From Microcoleus sp036705565 (GTDB lineage Bacteria > Cyanobacteriota > Cyanobacteriia > Cyanobacteriales > Microcoleaceae), in assembly GCA_036705565.1 (NCBI GenBank), contig JAUBUY010000004.1: a DNA stretch of 64,000 nucleotides; one strand, given 5' to 3'. Each line of letters opens with the position of its first letter. Position 1 is the first letter of the stretch. This document shows, one piece after another, positions 17,977-29,685 of the stretch. The translations under genes were made by a program, and so were the position numbers. The notes under the pieces were generated by a model, which saw only the letters and a program-made list of their open reading frames with translations, was not told the origin of the DNA and searched no databases.

Positions 17977-18693
17977 CTATTTAATTTCGCCTAACTTACG
18001 TTGCGCTACCTCTCGGTTGTGCAAAGCATCGTGATAGTCTGGTTGGAGAGCAATTGCCTGGGTATAAGATGCGATCGCATCTTCAAATCTTCCTAAATTA
18101 TACTGCTCATTCCCTCGATCGCACCACGCTTTCGCCTCTACATTAACTTCCGATTCTGCCTCCGCAGCCTCAGCGCCTCTGCGGTTCCCTTCCCCAGAAA
18201 AACCCAAACCATCCCCAACAAACACCGCCTCAATTACCATCCCCTTTGTCTCCTCCTCCTCAACCTCCGGCAGCGGAAACCGTGTCAATATCTCCCGCCC
18301 AATTCTCCTCGCCACCTCTGACAATTCCCCGCTGCCAATTCTACCTAACAAAACCAGCCGCTGCGCCAATTCCTGAAGCGATGCCACCGCATCCGTAGGG
18401 GCGGTGCCCCCGTGCCCGCCCTGCTGGTTTTCCCCCTCTAACAATCGAGTCCCAAACCGTCGCAGCCAAGCAGCCAATTCACCATCTTTAAGGCGTTTTG
18501 CGATTAAGAATCCCGCTACATCTCCTCGACTCCAGCCGACATTCACCCCTTCCAGGATTTCCATGAATTTCGACTCGTATTCCGCGTCAGTTTGGGTGGG
18601 GCGGGGCGCAGGTGGTGGCGGCGGTGGTGGGGGTGCGGTTCCTAATAGGCGCTGGATGAGTCGTTTGAGGAATTGCCAAATTTTGTTTAGCAT
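17977..18693 (-). CDS. TPR protein with proline tract and repeat-derived inserts
   Basis: 238 residues. A basic amphipathic N-terminus (MLNKIWQFLKRLIQRLLG) is followed by eight prolines, a helical domain (about 35-150) and a C-terminal TPR pair (about 190-235, with AWCDRGNEQYNLGRFEDAIA). Two segments look like translated dispersed repeats. Residues around NQQGGHGGTAPTDA are encoded by the GTAGGGGCGGTGCCCCC repeat (18393-18420), and GNRRGAEAAEAE is encoded by a CTCTGCGGTT-type repeat near 18170-18190. Both preserve the frame. Function is unknown; TPR domains bind other proteins. Confidence 0.8.
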   Translation of the reverse strand: MLNKIWQFLKRLIQRLLGTAPPPPPPPPAPRPTQTDAEYESKFMEILEGVNVGWSRGDVAGFLIAKRLKDGELAAWLRRFGTRLLEGENQQGGHGGTAPTDAVASLQELAQRLVLLGRIGSGELSEVARRIGREILTRFPLPEVEEEETKGMVIEAVFVGDGLGFSGEGNRRGAEAAEAESEVNVEAKAWCDRGNEQYNLGRFEDAIASYTQAIALQPDYHDALHNREVAQRKLGEIK

Positions 18694-19089
18694 TTGTGGG
18701 GATGGGTTGGGTTGTTTCTATTTTATACGAATGCGGACAGGTTTGTCGGTATCTGCGATGGGAAAGGGGCGGGTGTTTGAGTATCTGGGATGGGTGGGTG
18801 CGGGTTGATGAATTATGCTATTTGATGATATAAATTTCGGCTAACCCGCCCTACCAATTTTGCTATTTTAGATGTATTATTTTATTATCAAATACCGTAG
18901 GGGCGGGTTCGCCCACAATCTATAATTCCCATCCCAAATATTGATAAACCCGCCCCTACCCAACCAACTAACCCATATTACCAAATACCTAGATAGAGTG
19001 AATATCGAAGAAACCGGGTTTTTTCCTAATCTGCGGATTATCGCGAATATTTTTTGTAAAAACCCGGTTTCTGGCCACTCGCTTTGTTC
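18694..19089. repeat. Intergenic region with two structured repeat families
   Basis: It contains a GTAGGGGCGGGTTCGCC...AAACCCGCCCCTACC inverted repeat at 18897-18960 and an AGAAACCGGGTTTTT...AAAAACCCGGTTTCT inverted repeat at 19009-19072 with perfect 15-nt arms. No gene is seen. The second repeat lies just after the stop of the mltA-like gene and may serve as its terminator. Confidence 0.75.
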
Positions 19090-20313
19090 CTACTTTAAAA
19101 GCGGATAATACAGTTCTCCTGTTGAGTTGATATAACCGGCCCGATCGCCCGCTAAATCCCCCGTTCCCATAAATACGTCAACTCTCCCCGCGCCTTTGAT
19201 TGCGCCGCCAGTATCCTGATCCAAAACGTACCGATTCACGGCATTTTGTTCGAGTTGTCCCGCCCCATTCGGATAAGGGAGTTTTGTACTAATTAATGCT
19301 AGTGCGCCGGGGGGCATTAAAGCTTTGTCGGTGGCGATCGACCTTTCGGCAGTTACTGGCACTCCAATGCTTCCTGTGGCTGGAGCTCCATTACTATCCC
19401 GGAAGAATACAAAGCTTTCATTTTTCGGCAAATATTTGTTCATATCTGCGGGAAAGTTGGTAAAATATTCCCTTAGTTTCGGCAAAGTTAACTCTTCTAA
19501 AGTAAACTTTCCGTCTTTAACTAATTCTCGTCCGACTCCTGTATAACTGTGACTGGTTTTGCCTGCAAAACCGACGGTCATCTCGCTACCATCTGTTAGT
19601 TGCAATCTCGCAGAACCTTGGACGTGCACGAGAAATGCTTGGAATCGATCGCGCAACCAAACTAATTCTAATCCTCGCAGCAATCCTTTACTTGCCTGCA
19701 AAGCATCTGCGCCTTCTAATTGCAATCTTGTCGGGTGAGGTTTCGGCCAAGATGCCATGTTTGGCGGCATCCGGTACAGGGGATAACGGTATTCGGAATT
19801 CGGCGTCCGAGATGCTGCGTAAGTCGGCTCGAAATAACCTGTAAATGCTACTGTTCCTTTGCCGTCTTTGCCCGTGGATTTGTAAAATACAAATTCGCGC
19901 TTGACAGATTCCTGAAGTTGTGCTGGGGTTGTGGAACTGACAACTAATTGGCGGAATCGATCGAGGGAACGGCGGACTCGATCGCGCGTAACTCCTGCGA
20001 CTGGATAGCGGCTGTAAGCGCTGGCGGCGGCTGATGTATTGAGATAGCGGAGGCTGTGGTCGATCGACCTTAACAGCAATTCTTTATCGCCCGGTTTGCC
20101 ATTTTCGCCCCAGATTTGAGCGTCAAAGGCGATCGACTCCAACTCACTCGCTTGTAATTGATTTACACTCATTGGTTGCAGCGATGGAACTGCAACGGCG
20201 GGCACCGAAAAAGCGATCGCCAAAACGCAACAGGCGATCGCTAATAGCTGATAGCGAAAAATCTTGCTCAATTTCCAATCTTCCCTACTGAATTGATTAT
20301 TTTCCTTATTCAT
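19090..20313 (-). CDS. mltA: Murein transglycosylase A
   Basis: 407 residues. It cleaves the glycan strand of peptidoglycan with 1,6-anhydro-muramoyl product formation. A signal sequence (LLAIACCVLAIAFSVPAVA, about 26-44) exports it; no clear lipobox follows. The MltA domain (about 140-290) contains FTGYFEPTYAASR, and the C-terminal 3D domain (about 310-405) has YVLDQDTGGAIKGAGRVDVF with the conserved catalytic Asp region. Its start overlaps the upstream small gene by 8 bases, so the two are cotranscribed. The inverted repeat at 19009-19072 lies just downstream. Confidence 0.93.
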   Translation of the reverse strand: MNKENNQFSREDWKLSKIFRYQLLAIACCVLAIAFSVPAVAVPSLQPMSVNQLQASELESIAFDAQIWGENGKPGDKELLLRSIDHSLRYLNTSAAASAYSRYPVAGVTRDRVRRSLDRFRQLVVSSTTPAQLQESVKREFVFYKSTGKDGKGTVAFTGYFEPTYAASRTPNSEYRYPLYRMPPNMASWPKPHPTRLQLEGADALQASKGLLRGLELVWLRDRFQAFLVHVQGSARLQLTDGSEMTVGFAGKTSHSYTGVGRELVKDGKFTLEELTLPKLREYFTNFPADMNKYLPKNESFVFFRDSNGAPATGSIGVPVTAERSIATDKALMPPGALALISTKLPYPNGAGQLEQNAVNRYVLDQDTGGAIKGAGRVDVFMGTGDLAGDRAGYINSTGELYYPLLK

Positions 20314-20563
20314 CGTATCGTTCGACGCTAGAAGTAAATATCGGTTCTACGCGAATTGCGAGAACACTGGTAGGCCGAACTACCATGTATTCGCCTTGAA
20401 TATTTTTAATCGGGACGTTAAGAAATTCTCTTGAATCTTGTTTCGGCACCAGCGTACTGCTGTACCATTTTTGAAAATCTTGCAGGGTTGCGAAACGCAC
20501 TTCTTCGCGGTGCCCGCCCTCAAGCAGCAGGTGCACGGAATATTCGCTGGGAGTTCTAGGCAT
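20306..20563 (-). CDS. Small conserved hypothetical protein overlapping mltA
   Basis: 85 residues, alpha/beta, without membrane or export signal. Its stop overlaps the start of the transglycosylase gene by 8 bases, which indicates translational coupling. I recognise no domain; the pattern HLLLEGGHREEVRFATLQDFQKW suggests a small strand-helix unit. Upstream, 20625-20673 repeats the first 48 bases of this gene, including its start codon, in damaged form. Confidence 0.8.
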   Translation of the reverse strand: MPRTPSEYSVHLLLEGGHREEVRFATLQDFQKWYSSTLVPKQDSREFLNVPIKNIQGEYMVVRPTSVLAIRVEPIFTSSVERYDE

Positions 20564-20624
20564 AGGAGATGGGGAGAGTTGTTGGAGGACAATTTAAAAT
20601 CTAAAATCTAAAATTGATGTGGCT

Positions 20625-20673
20625 GCCCTCAAGCAGCAGGTGCACGGAATATTCGCACTTGTGTTCTAGGCAT
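20625..20673 (-). pseudogene. Duplicated 5' fragment of the neighbouring small gene
   Basis: It matches 20516-20563 (first codons of the 85-residue protein) almost exactly, including ATG-CCT-AGA-AC. A small change after the fourth codon shifts the frame, and a stop follows 14 codons in. It lies about 60 bases upstream of the intact gene and is separated from it by AATCTAAA heptamers. Confidence 0.7.
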
Positions 20674-20763
20674 ATCTGTATTTTAGATTTTTGATTTTAA
20701 GCTTTTGGAACGATTCCATATTTTACCTCTTCCTCGGCGCATTCCCTCATTTAGTAGGTTGGA

Positions 20764-20852
20764 TTGAGGGAGGGGGAGAGACTGGGAGAAGGAGAGAGTG
20801 GGAGAGGGGGAGAGTGGGAAAAGGGGAGGGTGGGAGAGACCGGAGAGTTGTT
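20764..20852. repeat. Purine-rich GGGAGAG simple repeat
   Basis: An irregular tandem tract of GGGAGAG(T/A) units on the plus strand. It can form purine-strand structures. A similar tract lies at about 44906-44990. Confidence 0.6.
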
Positions 20853-20915
20853 GCAGGAAAATCTCAATCTAAAATCTAAAATCGATAAAGTTGTTGCAGG
20901 AAAACCCCAATCTAA

Positions 20916-21104
20916 AATCTAAAATCTAAAATCGCGCAATCGATTGACGGCGGCCCCCATCTGCGGCTACGCTGTGAAATTAAGGTTGCTTTGCTTGCAG
21001 AGGAAGCGGCCCGCGTCGCCCAAAAATCTAGTTGCACTGCCCAAAGCTGTTACCAGCAGCAATGGACAGCTACCGCCAAACTGAGTAAGCAGTATGGAGG
21101 CTGA
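20916..21104 (+). pseudogene. 5'-truncated small coding remnant
   Basis: An open frame running to TGA at 21102 without ATG, GTG or TTG in its first part. From 20934 it reads like real protein, with segments CEIKVALLAEEAARVAQK and SKQYGG, two close Cys (SCTAQSC) and cyanobacterial codon use. Immediately upstream the frame runs into AATCTAAA heptamers and then a TAA at 20913. The likeliest history is loss of the 5' end to heptamer expansion. Family not recognised; the spaced Cys pair recalls CP12-like helical proteins only loosely. Confidence 0.4.
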
Positions 21105-21127
21105 TTGAGAATTCTAACATTCTCTGT

Positions 21128-21170
21128 AGCCGCCCTGCTCTGTGTTAACGTGCGGGGCGGCTGGGTTTTT
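21128..21170 (+). terminator. Strong GC-rich hairpin with T run
   Basis: AGCCGCCCTGC (21128-21138) pairs fully with GCGGGGCGGCT (21152-21162, one G-T pair) and is followed by GGGTTTTT. It ends transcripts of the upstream remnant and lies 38 bases before the next start codon, so it could also act as an attenuator in that leader. Confidence 0.7.
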
Positions 21171-21208
21171 GGGTTTTCCTAGAAAACCAAAAACCAGGAG
21201 ATCATATT

Positions 21209-21448
21209 ATGTCACAGGAATTCGTGCCTGACGATAACTTTTCCGCGCGTCCAAATGACGACTCAGCAGTATCCGAACAGGAAGTCGTGCGGATAACGGT
21301 TGTCGGTTCCCGCGCCGCCGTGTTAGAAACCATCCACACCTTGTACCGACTGGGATTTGCCGCCGTCGGGGATTGGAGTCCGCCCCAGCGAGGCGCACAG
21401 CCGGGACAAGTTATAAGCGTACTCATTCGCCGATCGCGCAAAGCCTAA
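21209..21448 (+). CDS. Small conserved cyanobacterial hypothetical protein
   Basis: 79 residues, with a good ribosome site (AGGAGA, 21197-21202). An acidic N-terminal tail of about 25 residues precedes a compact beta-alpha-beta segment (VVRITVVGSRAAVLETIHTL, then GFAAVGDWSPP, then VISVLIRR). I recall similar short proteins in filamentous cyanobacteria but no function. Cytoplasmic by sequence. The strong hairpin in its leader may control expression. Confidence 0.75.
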   Translation: MSQEFVPDDNFSARPNDDSAVSEQEVVRITVVGSRAAVLETIHTLYRLGFAAVGDWSPPQRGAQPGQVISVLIRRSRKA

Positions 21449-22037
21449 AAATAGGGTGAAATACGGTAGGGAAACCGTGTCTTTCGTTGTGTCAACAATC
21501 GCCTGAAACCATTGATAAATCTAGCTTTTAGCTAAGTCTAGATCCCCCTAAATCCCCCTGATTGTTGGGGAGTAGGGGTTGACTTTGAGAAGACTCTTGT
21601 CCCCCCCTTCTTAAGGGGAGTAGGGGTTGGCTAGGGGGGATCTAGATTTAATACTCAAACAACAGTCTGTGATTGGGTTTGACGTTAAGTTGACACCAAT
21701 GGCTTCTTGGAGTGTCCCTACAATGATTAATCTGGCGGAATAAATGGATTGTGTATTTTAGAACACGATTTGACCGCAACACTTAAAATAGTCTTGATTT
21801 ACCGATCGACTGCACCCTTTTCTCATCAATATTTCTGGTTAGCTGGGGGTGTCTGTGGGCCGGAGTTGCTAGGTTCTGCTTCCAAAAGGCTGAGAATGGT
21901 GCACAATTTCAAATTAACAACAAAACTTGCACTTTTTTGAGTAAGCTTTTGGGGGAACAGCTTAGAAAGCCTGTTTCTAAGAGTGATGCAAAATATCAAT
22001 TAATCCTCAACCTTGTCCAATTACCAATTACGAACCT
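21449..22037. repeat. Intergenic region with AGATCCCCCT inverted repeat
   Basis: 589 bases. AGATCCCCCTAAATCCCCC begins at 21540 and GGGGGATCT closes at 21643, giving an inverted repeat of about 100 bases, related to the segment near 15944-15962. The remainder up to carB shows no ORF I would call a gene. Confidence 0.65.
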
Positions 22038-25349
<3,312 letters not shown>

Positions 25350-25399
25350 ACTGGGAAACACTCAAAGGTAGGGTGTGCAGGGCGCACTATTAGTGTCAA

Positions 25400-25580
25400 C
25401 TGAAGCTTTTAGTCCGCCAGTCCTCCGGCTCACCCGGCAGTCCGCCAGGGAATGAATTCCCTGTCTGATAGCGAAAGTCCTCTCAAAGAGGACTGAAGAA
25501 CTCATTAGTCTTCATAGCGAGGACTTTCGCTTTGAGGCTGTTGTTTCAAACCCTGCCGGACTGAGGGTTTAACGTTAAGT
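25400..25580. repeat. Dispersed TCCGCCAGGGAATGAATTCCC repeat unit, copy 1
   Basis: It contains GGGAATGAATTCCC palindromes and an inverted pair built from GCGAAAGTCCTCTCAAAGAGGACT (in part) and AGGACTTTCGC. The same elements (AATGAATTCCCCGCC, AGTCCTCTTCCAGAGGACT) recur at 38517-39110. Non-coding. Confidence 0.65.
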
Positions 25581-25634
25581 TCACACCAATGACCGCGCAC
25601 CTTACCCTAAACATAAGGTGCGCGTCACCAAAAC

Positions 25635-25889
25635 CTAATCTGCATCGGAATCCAAAACTCCGCTAGACAGCATCAACCTCGGCCAAACTAACAAGAAAAA
25701 GCCCATCCAAGCTAATAAAGGAATCGCGACTAAAACCGTTATCCAAACAGTTTTTAATAAAAACCAACTACCGCTAATCAGGCTAGTACCAGTTAAAAGA
25801 ATCGACCAAGGCTGACACCACCAAGGTTTGTAACTCCAAGGACTAATAGCTTTTTGATTAGAAAGTTTATTATCAGAAATAGATTTCAT
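25635..25889 (-). CDS. Small two-helix membrane protein (DUF6737-like)
   Basis: 84 residues. After a polar N-terminus come SYKPWWCQPWSILLTG and two predicted membrane helices (about 28-47 and 50-70). The KPWWCQPWSI motif is a conserved cyanobacterial signature that I associate with DUF6737; function is unknown. Stop and start are both clear, and there is no overlapping gene. The Uma2 gene lies 52 bases upstream on the same strand, so they could be cotranscribed. Confidence 0.8.
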   Translation of the reverse strand: MKSISDNKLSNQKAISPWSYKPWWCQPWSILLTGTSLISGSWFLLKTVWITVLVAIPLLAWMGFFLLVWPRLMLSSGVLDSDAD

Positions 25890-25941
25890 ATTTTTAGTAA
25901 TTTTTTAGGGATAATAGTCTGGGTAGCTGGATTAACCGAAG

Positions 25942-26544
25942 TTAAACATTCATCACATCTTCTGCTGTCAGCGTTAATTCGGGAAAAGTCCGCGACACAA
26001 TTCGTTCGCTGCCTTTAAACGCGCTTCTTTGATAATTGCCATCTGCATCCAAAAGGTGAACCAATACAGTTGGAATTTTGGGATTTCCCAGAAATTCCCT
26101 GCTGCCAATTGCTAAATAATCGACAATCCAATACTCAGGAATTCCGAGGCGCCGATATTCGTCCAATTTGTCTATATAATCGTCCTCCCAATTTGTTGAT
26201 GTTACTTCCACTGCCAGTTGAATTGGTTCCCGCATTGCAGCATAAGCAGAACGGTTCGATCGCCACAAATCGCGATCGATGACGCTGACATCCGGTCTCC
26301 GCCCTTGTTCGATGCCGGCTTTACTTACAGTTCTGATAACGGCTGTAGTGTTGACTACATAATTCAAATTTAGTCGCCGGATTTCATCGTTGAAGCCAAA
26401 TAACAGGAAATTAGCAACATCATCATGATTTCTTGTGGAATTCATCTCTACTATTTCTCCATTTACCAGTTCATAACGTCCATCTTCTGGACATTCTACA
26501 AGGAATTGGTCAAAGGTTAATTGCTGTGTGACTGTTGCAATCAT
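25942..26544 (-). CDS. Uma2-family PD-(D/E)XK endonuclease-like protein
   Basis: 200 residues, normal for Uma2 (DUF820), a family greatly expanded in cyanobacteria. The fold markers are ELVNGEIVEM, RRPDVSVIDRD (the P-D of the active site), VEVTSTNWEDDYIDKLDEY (E-x-T in place of E-x-K, then the supporting Lys), and GIPEYWIVDYL. Function of Uma2 proteins is unproven; some are thought to be mobile or defence nucleases. No partner gene is evident. Confidence 0.9.
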   Translation of the reverse strand: MIATVTQQLTFDQFLVECPEDGRYELVNGEIVEMNSTRNHDDVANFLLFGFNDEIRRLNLNYVVNTTAVIRTVSKAGIEQGRRPDVSVIDRDLWRSNRSAYAAMREPIQLAVEVTSTNWEDDYIDKLDEYRRLGIPEYWIVDYLAIGSREFLGNPKIPTVLVHLLDADGNYQRSAFKGSERIVSRTFPELTLTAEDVMNV

Positions 26545-26791
26545 AAGATTTATCCTTATTTTGCAGTAATACTATTAGCCTATATTACCACAGGCAGGAA
26601 GAATTTTGTTTTTTTGACGGCAGACATCCAATTCTAAAATCTAAAATATACAATCAAAAATCAAAAATCGATTCACGTAAATGGTAAAATACGATCGCCA
26701 GCGGGCAGATTGAGTTAAATATGTCACCTACTTGCTAGGGTAGAAAGTAACAAACCTAGAAATCGAGCCACTCCCAGGTCAACCCCGAACC
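26545..26791. other. Intergenic region before the VWA/PP2C locus
   Basis: 247 bases between divergent genes. It contains imperfect AATCTAAAAT and TCAAAAATC units at about 26630-26668. The promoter of the VWA gene should lie here, but no confident boxes are visible. Confidence 0.4.
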
Positions 26792-27454
26792 ATGAGACTA
26801 GACGAAGCCGTAGAATTTGCCGAAAACCCAGAGCCGCGCTGTCCCTGCGTCCTCCTGCTGGACACCTCCGGCTCCATGCAAGGCGCACCCATAGATGCCT
26901 TGAATGAGGGGCTGGAAATTTTTAGGAATGACCTAATTAAAGACGAACTAGCTAAAAAGCGAGTCGAAGTCGCGATTATTTCATTTGACAATCAAATCAA
27001 AATCGTGCAAGACTTCGTTACCGCCGACCAGTTCGAGACGCCACTGCTGACAGCTCAAGGACAAACCCACATGGGCGCCGGCATTCAGCTAGCATTAGAT
27101 ACCATTGCGGCCCGCAAATCGGAATACCGCAACAACGGCATTACCTACTACCGCCCGTGGGTATTTATGATTACTGACGGCGAACCTCAAGGTGAATCCG
27201 ACGATGTTGTGGAAATAGCAGCACAGCGGATTAAAGAGGAAGAAATTAACAAGCGCGTGGCATTTTTTGCAGTCGGAGTGGAAGGTGCTAATATTCCTCG
27301 TCTCGCGCAAATTGTCGAGCGCACGCCTGTAAAATTGAGAGGATTAGACTTTAGAGAGATGTTCATCTGGCTGTCGGCTAGTATGCAGAGAGTTTCTCAC
27401 TCAAAAATTGATGAACAAGTAGCACTGCCCCCACCCGGATGGGGAACTGTTTAG
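26792..27454 (+). CDS. TerY-like von Willebrand A domain protein
   Basis: 220 residues made of one VWA domain of the TerY type, cytoplasmic, which binds partners through a metal ion. The MIDAS site is intact: LLLDTSGSMQG (D24, S26, S28), a Thr in GQTHMGAG, and the Asp in MITDGEPQG. Two cysteines (C17, C19) precede the domain as in many TerY proteins. Downstream lie a PP2C phosphatase (211 bases away) and, 4.3 kb on, a kinase with a Cys-rich segment. Together these three match the TerY-P triad described for Ter-linked stress systems. No TerD or TerC gene is in the window. Confidence 0.9.
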   Translation: MRLDEAVEFAENPEPRCPCVLLLDTSGSMQGAPIDALNEGLEIFRNDLIKDELAKKRVEVAIISFDNQIKIVQDFVTADQFETPLLTAQGQTHMGAGIQLALDTIAARKSEYRNNGITYYRPWVFMITDGEPQGESDDVVEIAAQRIKEEEINKRVAFFAVGVEGANIPRLAQIVERTPVKLRGLDFREMFIWLSASMQRVSHSKIDEQVALPPPGWGTV

Positions 27455-27517
27455 TCATTAGTCATTGGTCATTGGTCATTGGTCATTGGTCATTGGTCAT
27501 TGGTCATTGGTCATTAG
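27454..27517. repeat. Tandem heptamer repeat (GTCATTG type)
   Basis: About nine consecutive GTCATTG/GTCATTA units directly after the VWA gene stop. Just beyond (27536-27596), a 40-nt segment containing GTGTGGTGT(A/G)CATCGCCC is present twice. Confidence 0.8.
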
Positions 27518-27665
27518 TATGTGACAAGCGGTAATGTGTGGTGTACATCGCCCTACCAAATTAGTAAAGTGTGGTGTGCATCGCCCTACCTAATTAGGGA
27601 TAAATAAACCCGTCCAGACTTTGCATAGTTGTGAATTTACGAAGTTTTGAGTTAAAGAGTTATTA

Positions 27666-28451
27666 ATGCAGAATTCATCCTTTAATTGGCAAGTTGTAGC
27701 GGCATCGGTGATAGGTACGAGCCACGAAAAACGATCGCAGCCTTGTCAAGATGCCCACTGCTGGCGTCTCTTGCCAAACGGTGTTTTAGCGGCAGCGGTT
27801 GCCGATGGTGCGGGCTCGGCAGCACTCGCAGAAGTTGGGGCAAAAATTGCTGTGGAAGCGGTTGTCGAAACGATTTGCCAGCAACAGGAAAGGCTGCCTC
27901 AAAATGACGATGAATGGCAGGTATTCTTGACAGCATCACTGCAAGTTGCGCGGGCGCAGGTGGAAGCAGAAGCGGCAGTGCGGGAAGTGGCTGCGAGAGA
28001 TTTAGCCTGCACTTTAATTGCTGTTGTTGCTACGCCGGAATTAATCGCCGTTGCTCAAATCGGCGACGGTGCGGCGGTAGCAGGTGATAGTGCAGGAAAT
28101 GCGATCGCCCTGACAGTACCCCCCTGTGGCGAATACATCAACGAAACTATCTTTTTGATTTCGCCGAATGCAATTGAAACAGCGCAATTTCAGGTACTGC
28201 GGGAAAAACTGCAGCACTTAGCCGTGTTTTCCGACGGGTTGCAAATGCTAGCCCTCAAAATCCCAGAAGGCACGCCGCACAAGCCGTTTTTTGCGCCTTT
28301 GTTTCGGTTTTCGGGCGAGTGGAAAGAAGAAGAAGATGCGAAACAGCAGTTAGAGTCATTTTTGCGATCGCCCCGCGTTTCCGAACGCACCGATGATGAC
28401 TTAACATTATTGCTAGCAACTTTTTCGAGTTCGGAGGCACAGGACAATTAA
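27666..28451 (+). CDS. PP2C-family serine/threonine phosphatase
   Basis: 261 residues of the PP2C_2 type, predicted to remove phosphate from the partner kinase or its targets using two metal ions. Motifs: SQPCQDAHCW (metal Asp near 29), AAAVADGAGSA (DGxG), VAQIGDGAAV, a VFSDGLQMLAL segment and ERTDDDLTLLLATF at the C-terminus. No membrane segment. It follows the TerY-like gene on the same strand, and the pairing supports the triad assignment. A tract of heptamer repeats separates the two. Confidence 0.92.
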   Translation: MQNSSFNWQVVAASVIGTSHEKRSQPCQDAHCWRLLPNGVLAAAVADGAGSAALAEVGAKIAVEAVVETICQQQERLPQNDDEWQVFLTASLQVARAQVEAEAAVREVAARDLACTLIAVVATPELIAVAQIGDGAAVAGDSAGNAIALTVPPCGEYINETIFLISPNAIETAQFQVLREKLQHLAVFSDGLQMLALKIPEGTPHKPFFAPLFRFSGEWKEEEDAKQQLESFLRSPRVSERTDDDLTLLLATFSSSEAQDN

Positions 28452-28642
28452 AAATAAACATTTTGCCACAGCCAATACCCATCTGGGTGAATTGGCGTCG
28501 ATCTGCGGTTAAAAATTTCCGATTCTGAATTTTGCAACAAGTCTAATGCGTTCAACCTCATCAGCGGTGAAAATTTGGCGCGGTTCTATAATAAAATCGA
28601 GGTGTCAACAATTCTGCTTTAGTCTGTACAGTAGGTCGTCGT

Positions 28643-29335
28643 TTGCAAGCACAAGAGATTAAGGATAAGCTCAACTCCCTAATTAGCGCCGCAGATCCAA
28701 TAGATCCGAGTTTGGCGAGAAGATTGGATGAAATCAATCGCTGGGTGAAAGATGTTAAACCCGGTTCGCTAACTGCTAAAAAATTTGTGATGGCTTTTTT
28801 GCTGCAGCTTATCCGAGATTCTCAGGTTTGGCTGGCAGTTCAATCTCTACCTTCGGAAAGAGAACAGCAAGCCGCGTTTGAGTTAATGACGCCGGGGGAA
28901 AGGTATTGGTACAGCTATCTATTTCCTAAATGGCTGAGCGAAAACGATCGCAAATTTTACATCTGGAAACAAAAACTCAAGGCCGGCCAATTCGATCCGG
29001 GTGATGATATCGTGATTCGTGCGATCGCAGCCCGAATAGTCGATCGCCAAGGCACTGTTTTGTATCGATATGTTGCAGATCTTTCTATGGCAACCGATTC
29101 GATCGTTAGTAGCCGCCAACAGCAGCCCCTCTGCATTCAAGTCACAACTCTTTCGGATGAATTCTCTGAACAAAAATATCATAATTGGCAACAAACTCTT
29201 CAAGATTGGGGGATTGACAGAGGATTATTTTTAAGTTATGATAAAAACGATGCAAATTTCCTGAATCAGTTAGTTAATATAGCATTATATAATAGTGATA
29301 ATTTGCCCGCAGGTCGTTACCTCAAGTTCCCGTAA
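28643..29335 (+). CDS. Uncharacterised protein of the VWA/PP2C locus
   Basis: 230 residues from a TTG start at 28643; no ATG or GTG lies in frame before the upstream TAA. The N-terminal 70 residues are helical, and no signal or membrane segment is seen. The C-terminal half reads as alternating strands and helices: VIRAIAARIVDRQ, VLYRYVADLSMATDS, PLCIQVTTLSDEF, then a helix with HNWQQTLQDWGIDRGLFLSY. The order Asp-strand, QVT strand, helix and WGIxRGLF strand recalls the PD-(D/E)XK nuclease fold, but the expected E/Q-x-K is QVT, so any such protein may be inactive. I do not recognise the family. Confidence 0.78.
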   Translation: MQAQEIKDKLNSLISAADPIDPSLARRLDEINRWVKDVKPGSLTAKKFVMAFLLQLIRDSQVWLAVQSLPSEREQQAAFELMTPGERYWYSYLFPKWLSENDRKFYIWKQKLKAGQFDPGDDIVIRAIAARIVDRQGTVLYRYVADLSMATDSIVSSRQQQPLCIQVTTLSDEFSEQKYHNWQQTLQDWGIDRGLFLSYDKNDANFLNQLVNIALYNSDNLPAGRYLKFP

Positions 29336-29685
29336 ATCAAGCATATCTGCTGCTGAGAATAGTTCGACTGCTCCAAACTCTGTGAAAAAAAATTTGACTA
29401 ACTCACATATTGCACAATTTTCGAGAAGGGCAACAGCCTAGTCCCCAGACAGATTCTGGAAAAGGGAAAACAGAGCAAGATTTTTCCTCCCCTTTTCTGT
29501 CTCCGGGAGGGGTTTGCCAGACACAGGCAAGAGGTGCTTGATACGAAGGCTAAGCAATGGGAACATTTACCGCAGCAATCAATCGGGTGAAATAACTAGC
29601 AAGTCTGCCTAAATTGAATTGAGATTTGATTTAATTGCGGTGAAATTGTTGGAAATAAAATCTAATTACATCAAAATCAAATACT
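29336..29685. other. Intergenic region, nothing clear
   Basis: 350 bases. A weak CCTCCC...GGGAGG inverted repeat lies at about 29487-29512. Otherwise I see no gene, repeat or RNA. Confidence 0.4.

Noticed and set aside
25400..25580. Second CRISPR or an integron-like site
   Set aside because: The unit is a dispersed hairpin repeat without regular spacers.
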